From positions 77,406,877-77,470,876 of the forward strand of contig CAKMRJ010005745.1 in the NCBI GenBank assembly GCA_928212115.1: a stretch of DNA of 64,000 nucleotides. Direction: 5' to 3'. The notes below the pieces were generated by a model. It saw nothing but the letters and a program-made list of their open reading frames with translations. It was not told where the DNA came from and did no database searches. This document shows positions 58,801 through 64,000 of the stretch, one piece after another. The stretch's first letter is position 1; each line of letters begins with the position of its first letter. Origin of the DNA: Lactuca virosa (Eukaryota > Streptophyta > Magnoliopsida > Asterales > Asteraceae). The translations under genes were made by a program, and so were the position numbers.

Positions 58801-59191
58801 GCTCCCTCTTATCCATGACCTTAGCGGCGAAAATGGCGGAGGAGGGTGGAGAAGGAGAACATTTGAGTTTTGCGAGGTATACGGAGCCGATGTCACCGGC
58901 TCCTAGACGGTGGAGGAAGCGGATGTCAGCGAGAGTAAGTTTTCCGTCTGATTCAGATCCAGATTGACGAACGGCGTCCCAGCAAGAATCACCGGAAGGC
59001 GCATGTGGTTTTGTGGCTGTGTTACAGGGGAGGTGGAGGTTGTGTCGGGCGGAGGAGGTAGCGGTGGTCCAAGTGGTTTCGGATCCGGAGCTTGTGCTGC
59101 GGTTAATGTCGGTGGCTGTGGTAGTGGTGGTTGAGTTGAAGCTGATGCTCCGGAGGTCGTCGGCGAGATCGTCCACAGATGGTGGTTCCAT
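55863..59191 (-). CDS. AGC1-12: AGC VIII protein kinase, AGC1-12 type, two exons, 464 aa
   Basis: Exon 1 is 59191-58599 and exon 2 is 56664-55863. The intron (58598-56665, 1934 bp) has GTGCGC and TTTGAACAG at its ends, splitting an Arg codon. Ser/Thr kinase landmarks: GAGDIG (97-102), Lys124 in FAAKVMDK, YRDLKPEN (218-225), DFD (238-240, the plant AGC VIII form of DFG), and THEYLAPE (330-337). Between DFD and APE is the long insertion typical of AGC VIII kinases, with a basic stretch KRKRKKK (299-305) that may direct membrane or nuclear location. CILPNCIVPAVSCF and the MEPP start match my memory of Arabidopsis AGC1-12, a kinase of the phototropin/PINOID/D6PK group. The start at 59191 is chosen for that match; the upstream frame also has a Met. 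No frame damage is seen. Confidence 0.92.
56665..58598 (-). other. Intron of the AGC kinase gene
   Basis: The 1934-bp AT-rich intron has GT-AG ends. A 139-residue plus-strand frame (57436-57855) and smaller ones inside look like chance: composition is intronic and no domain is recognised. I see no transposon with clear ends in it. Confidence 0.85.
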
Positions 59192-59734
59192 TATCGAAGC
59201 GAAGGGGTGAGCACAAAAAACGTGTATGTGAGAGGAGAGGAATCGCCTTTTTGAAGGGGATGAAATGGGTACGAAAACCCGGATTATTAATGAGGCCAGT
59301 TTGGTGTCATCGTGGGCTTTTAAGTTTTTTACAAATAAAGCAGTTTGAACTTGGGATAAACCCATAGAGTGACAGATAAAAAGTTTATAAATGACATTAT
59401 ATTCTTTGAAGGGATAACGACTTAAAAGCTAATATAATTTTTTTTATACGTTTGTTATTGGCTATTGAGTTCTTTTACGTTCATATTTTCTCTTTAACTA
59501 GTTTAATTGTACACATTCAGTTGTAAACCGGAAAAAAATGACCTGATATGGTATTATATTTTTCATTTTGTTCACATTTAGTCTTTAATACTATTTTACA
59601 CATTTAGTCCTTATTTTTTTTGTTACAAAATAAGTTATTTTTGTTTTTGTACACATTCAGTACTTCTTATTGATTTCATTAGGTTTTTCTCACGACATAC
59701 TACATGAGAAAATTATTAATGAGGTGTTCGTGGC
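59192..59734 (-). promoter_or_regulatory. 5' leader and promoter region of the kinase
   Basis: On the minus strand a TATA-like TTTATAAAC lies at about 59382-59391, about 195 bp before the ATG. Upstream sequence is AT-rich. The fold-back element begins near 59735, so the transposon-free promoter is only about 540 bp long. The TATA call is positional inference. Confidence 0.4.
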
Positions 59735-59985
59735 CAATGATGCTTATGACTACAGCGACCACAGTTGTTTGGTTGCTTAGGTCTTGTGTTTCACTTAGGT
59801 ATTTTGTTCATGAACGTCGTAACTTCTTCATACTATTTCATATTTTAAATATTCTTATATCCATACGTTCGTATTTATTGTGTTCTGAACGTCGTAACTT
59901 CTTCATGTGATCTCAGATTTTAACGATCTTTATATCCAGACGTTCGTATTTGAGTCTACTACAATTTTCGTATAGATTACTCCCA

Positions 59986-60253
59986 GGCACGGTTGTGGGG
60001 AGGGGCAAGTGGGGCATGTGTCCAGGGCCCATTTTTGTGAGGGGCCCAATTTTTTTTTATACTATATTTAACAATCAACAATTAGGCCCAAATTTCAACC
60101 CCACATTAACGTGAAAGAGTAAAGTGAAGCACATACATCCATCTTCATATACGTATCAAACTAAACACATGATTTAAATACACCCGAAACATATAAATAG
60201 ATAACTTAATAGAGTTTATGTTTTAGTGACATCACAAGCAAGGTGCAGAGAAC

Positions 60254-60305
<52 letters not shown>

Positions 60306-60306
60306 G

Positions 60307-60357
<51 letters not shown>

Positions 60358-60429
60358 GTTACATGTCAGGGCTTAAGGGCGTTTTTTTTGTTCATCGTCC
60401 TGGGCATTTGAATTCTCAGGATCGACCAT
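59986..60429. mobile_element. Nested insertion with direct repeat GATTACTCCCA
   Basis: The 11-bp string GATTACTCCCA occurs at 59975-59985 and 60430-60440, consistent with a target duplication of 8-11 bp. The left part (GGCACGGTTGTGGGGAGG, GGGGCAAGTGGGGC) resembles hAT-like elements. The right end is not a good inverted match. The interior includes an (AT)n tract at about 60256-60355. Superfamily uncertain. Confidence 0.6.
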
Positions 60430-60552
60430 GATTACTCCCATTAAAAAGTAATATATATTTTACTTACGATCTTTATATACATATCTTCTTTTATGAATAT
60501 ATGTATAAACATTTTTTTTATAAAATCGTAAATAAAAATATATTACTTTTTA

Positions 60553-60956
60553 GAGTAAATTACACGAATGGTCTCTATGGTTTGAGGTAATTTACGCGTT
60601 TGGTCCCTAACTTATTTTTTTAACTCGGAAAATCCCTATTGTTTGTTTTTGTTACCTGCTTGGTCCCTACTGTTTGTTTTTCTTACGCGTTTGGTCCTTG
60701 TCTTACCTAAAATGACTATTATTTAAATAGAGAAAAATGATGGGTTAGGTAAGGTAAGGTGATATGGGTGGGGTTAGGGGTGTGTTTATTTAAATAAATT
60801 AAAAAATCAATGACAAAATAGTATTTTTTTAGGTAACACAGGGACCAAGTGTATAACAAAAACAAACAATAGGGACCTTCCGAGTTAAAAAAAATAAGTT
60901 AGGGACCAAACATGCAAATTACCCTAAACCATAGGGACCATTTGTGTAATTTACTC
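60553..60956. mobile_element. Mutator-like MITE, 9-bp TSD TACTTTTTA
   Basis: The ends GAGTAAATTACAC and GTAATTTACTC continue as inverted repeats of about 100 bp containing GGTCCCTAACTTATTTTTTT and its complement. The 9-bp duplication TACTTTTTA is at 60544-60552 and 60957-60965, the size typical of Mutator. The 404-bp element has no ORF. Confidence 0.88.
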
Positions 60957-61127
60957 TACTTTTTAATGGAGTGATCTAAACGAAAATTGTAGTTGACTCC
61001 AATACGAACACGTGGATATAAAGATCGTTAAAATATGAGACCGTATGAAGAAGTTACAACGTTCAGAACATAAGATCTAATCACCAAGCAATCGAGGTTG
61101 CGGTGGTCATAAGCATGAACAACCCCG

Positions 61128-62480
61128 ATGTATCACCCGTTGTCAAGGATTTTCATTTTAACCCTTAATATTTTATTTTTTTGCAAATAAGGCCCATACA
61201 TTGGGCGTACTAGGCTGGTACGCCTTGTATAAGTCAGAAAGTGAGACGCGTCAAATGTGGAGTACGTTGGGAGTACACGTGAGTACGTCGTGCGTACTCG
61301 TGCAATCCTTAAACCCTAAATTTTAGGGTCATGTCCCCTATTTAAACATCTTAATCCCCGTTGGACCTTCTTATGACCAGCCTCCATTCCTCTAAACCCT
61401 AAAACCGAAACCCTAGCCCTTGTGAGTAAGATTTGAAGCTTGTGAGTGATTTTTGAGTGTTCTTGGTAGTGAAGGAAGACGATTCAATAAGTGGTGTTGC
61501 ATTCAAGCTTTTGGATCCAGAATCTACATTTCTTTGTTCATCTTTTGAAGGTATAAAGTTCATACATTGGAGCTTGTTTTGCTAGATCTTGTTTAGACTT
61601 AGATTTATGTTCATTTTGTCTCGAAACCTTGATCTTTGTGAGTATGCAATACTCCAAAGCATTTGAGTTGTCCTTTAAGACGTTTTAGGATGCTTATAGT
61701 CATCAAAATGCTAACTTGGCCCTTTCCTTTCATCCATGGATGAGTTTATGGAGTTTTTGCTGAAGTGAAATGTTAGGGTTTTGGGATTAAGCTCTATTTA
61801 GTCATGCAAAGGCATAAAGTCAGAGACCTTATGGATTAGGATGTCTTTTTAGGGTTAGATTTGAGGTTGGAGTAAGTGTCTTAGTGATTAAGACATTAAT
61901 AACAGAGTTTTGGGATGAGAGGTGTACGCCGAGTGAAATTCTGGCTACGCCCACCGTAGCCATTTGCGAGCCCGATTCCTTCCAGTTGTGTGCTCTACTC
62001 CCAGCGTAGAGCTGAGTACGTCGTGTATAAGGCCGAGTGTTGACTTTCTTTTACTTTTGGGGCTAATTGTGCCTTACGTGGATTTGTGAGGGTTTTAAAA
62101 GGGCAAAATAGTCTTTTGCCCTAAATTTAGATTAGACTTGTCTTGGGACTAGTGAAGTATGAAACATTACCTTAATTATTAATTAGGGTTAATTGGTGCA
62201 ATTATTAGGCGAAGTCTAGTTCCGACAGTTCGGGTATGAGTTCTATCAGTCATCTGTGCAAGGTGATTCTCCTTACTATTCTTACAAGTGTGGTTGAATA
62301 TATTTATATATGTGATGACCAGATAGGTCTATATGATATTACTGCATTATATGTTACTGTGTGTTCTGAAACTTCGGGTAGTCTCCAAGGTTGCTGATAA
62401 CCTACCGGGCGTGATGTTTGCCCACTAGTCTCCAAGGTTGCTGATAACCCATAGTTGTTTATGTTGTGGTGTGTTGTGTT
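61128..62480 (+). repeat. Gypsy-type LTR remnant, cut by a Copia LTR
   Basis: It shows the same order of parts as the other large LTRs: GTAC/TACGCC motifs (61205-61300), AAACCCTAA / TTAGGGT (61311-61328), TATTTAAAC (about 61340), CAGCCTCC, a second motif cluster (61920-62035), and a tandem AGTCTCCAAGGTTGCTGATA repeat (62378-62450). It may begin at TGTATCACCC (61128). The hairpin part is missing because the next element begins at 62481. Confidence 0.65.
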
Positions 62481-62956
62481 TGTTGGGTTTTGTATACTAC
62501 AACATCATATTGTGCACATACAACCCTAAATGCTTTGGATCTATGTTTTCTCTAATTATACATACAATATTGTTTCCAAAGCGTTAAGCCTACAACTAGC
62601 ATACAATTGACATAAACAACATAAAAATGAGTTATAGAATTACCTCTTATTGTAGCTTGAAGTTTTGGCCTTTAAGAACTTAGCACCCCAAATATGATGC
62701 CTCAAACGGTTCACAACACACCTTGGACAAAAGAGCACTTGAGAGAGAGGTTCTATGCACTCAAAATCAGTTATGGAACTCCAAGAGCACTAGGGTCCTC
62801 GATTTTAGCTATGGGGTGTTCTATATATAGTCTAAGAGTTATGGTTAAACCCTAATCCATACCCTTGGGCTTATTATCCATGATCCATGATTCAAGTGGG
62901 CTAACTCTTTATGGATTCATCCATAAACTTAGTCCATCATGTATCATAAGCCCAAA

Positions 62957-63034
<78 letters not shown>

Positions 63035-63298
63035 ACACAATTAGTCCCCATTAATTTAATTAGTCTCTTTTGATCACTAAATTAATTCCAAACTAATTCT
63101 TGATCAATATTAATTAAATCATATGATTTCATATTAATATATTAGAACTTATAATATATTAATAAATCATAACTAACCTCTTCTCAAAAATCCATCCTAT
63201 CAAATTGTCCTGGTGATATGAAACCCGAAATGGACCATGCTACTCTCGGGTCAAGTACATACCAATTATAGTTATGGGCTTAGACACCTAATCCAACA
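62481..63298 (-). repeat. LTR of a Copia-type element, 818 bp
   Basis: It begins TGTTGGGTTT and ends ATCCAACA, an inverted TGTTGG pair. On the minus strand the sequence before its start is AAGTGGGAGAC, a polypurine tract, so this is the 3' LTR of a minus-strand element. An (AT)n tract is at about 62959-63030. The other LTR is outside the window. Confidence 0.8.
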
Positions 63299-64000
63299 GT
63301 CTCCCACTTGGATAAGTCTAATAACTATTATTGCAGGTACGACTCCACAACCCTACTAGCAATCGTAGCTCTTAAAAGTCGCTGTCGAATTCTGACCTAG
63401 TCAATGACACGTCCATTAGATAAGGGATCATATGTTCCTCCATTCTACAAGATATCATATGGACTGAGACATGGATTATAATCATTATCTTTGTCCATCT
63501 ATTGTTTCCCGATTTCCGATTTATGACGACCGACTAATTGAACAAATCAAGTTAGTCTAGGCTTGGCCAAGCACTTATGGTTGTCATCACTAAATCATCA
63601 AGGGGACCATAGATATCGCTTTTATCCCTTTAAGGGTAAAAGGAATGGATAAACTTCGACTCAAATGCTTGCTTGTACTTACTCATCAAATCACACACAA
63701 CAATATGTTTTATAACACCAACTTATTGGTGCGTTTACATATGTCAATATGCAACCGACTTGTAAATTACAACTCACATGTCTTGGTTTCAAGAATATAA
63801 GATATTATCGTCTCACAATCACTCGTGATAAAATCCATGAAGTGATTCAGATGAGAGTGGGTTTAATCCAATACTCGAATCTTATTCCAGGAGTACTCAT
63901 GAACACTGCAACAAACTTGGGCTATGTTTAAATGCCTTTAGACAATCTACAGACCCATTCATGACAGTCTAGCTTCAATACCTACTTCCAAAGTATGATC
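63299..64000 (-). mobile_element. 3' internal region of a Copia-type element, continues beyond window
   Basis: After the tract CTCCCACTTGGATAAG the sequence is non-coding. This fits the long untranslated stretch between RNase H and the LTR in some plant Copia lineages. No domain is visible before the window ends. A 60-residue frame at 63749-63931 is not convincing. Confidence 0.6.

Larger units (their letters stand above)
59735..61125. mobile_element. Fold-back element with long inverted repeats
   Basis: The left arm (about 59735-59984) and right arm (about 60957-61125) are inverted copies. Shared strings are GATGCTTATGAC, GAACGTCGTAACTTCTTCAT, ATCTTTATATCCA and ACTACAATTTTCGT. The left arm repeats the GAACGTCGTAAC segment twice (59812 and 59886). 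The two arms are separated by two nested insertions. Outer ends and a duplication could not be fixed. Confidence 0.65.

Noticed and set aside
58445..59367. Plus-strand frames opposite kinase exon 1
   Set aside because: They are antisense shadows of the real minus-strand exon.
60243..60431. Tyr-Ile repeat protein
   Set aside because: It is the translation of an (AT)n tract.

Overview
This is plant nuclear DNA, most likely from lettuce or a close Asteraceae relative. It is AT-rich, its genes carry spliceosomal introns, it holds many nested transposons, and several LTRs repeat the motif AACTCGaCGAGTT, which I associate with lettuce repeats. The species call is inference. I saw no rRNA, tRNA or CRISPR array and nothing bacterial.

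Only two host genes look intact. One is an F-box gene at 11544-12638 (+). The other is a two-exon AGC VIII kinase on the minus strand (exon 1 58599-59191, exon 2 55863-56664) that I recognise as the AGC1-12 type. Two more F-box copies are broken relatives of the intact one. Copy 1 (1318-2032) is cut by a CACTA element and carries a frameshift. Copy 3 (42021-42356 plus 54224-55578) is split by a hAT element that itself holds a 9.3-kb chromovirus, and it has a second insertion further on. The three lie in the same orientation, so they form an old tandem array spread apart by transposons.

Layout. 1-1317: right end of a CACTA element. 1318-2855: F-box copy 1 and its 3' flank, duplicated at 11928-13452. 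2856-7385: decayed LTR element with one LTR. 7436-9082: hAT element with a transposase remnant. 9091-9945: LINE remnant. 9953-11104: MITE-like element filled with a GGT-rich minisatellite. 11544-12638: intact F-box gene. 13825-14842: hAT element. 15463-18441: decayed Copia element (-). 18530-23765: second Copia element (-), interrupted by a solo LTR at 19419-21350. 25161-29641: LTR element with a tRNA-Asp primer site and no pol. 32283-36426: Helitron carrying pieces of an AP-4 mu adaptin gene. 37633-41492: two Tourist-like MITEs, one holding a solo LTR. 42357-54223: hAT element with the nested chromovirus at 44324-53595. 55863-59191: kinase gene. 59735-61125: fold-back element with two nested insertions. 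61128-64000: LTR remnant and the edge of a further Copia element.

Most interesting signals: (1) the chromovirus has a 68-nt GT-AG segment whose removal joins gag to pol in frame, plus a likely leader intron; (2) LTRs of clearly different families share one architecture, including a short hairpin near the 3' end whose stem shows a compensatory change; (3) the Helitron holds recognisable AP-4 mu exons. All motif matches and target-site duplications were read by eye, and no alignment or database search was run.
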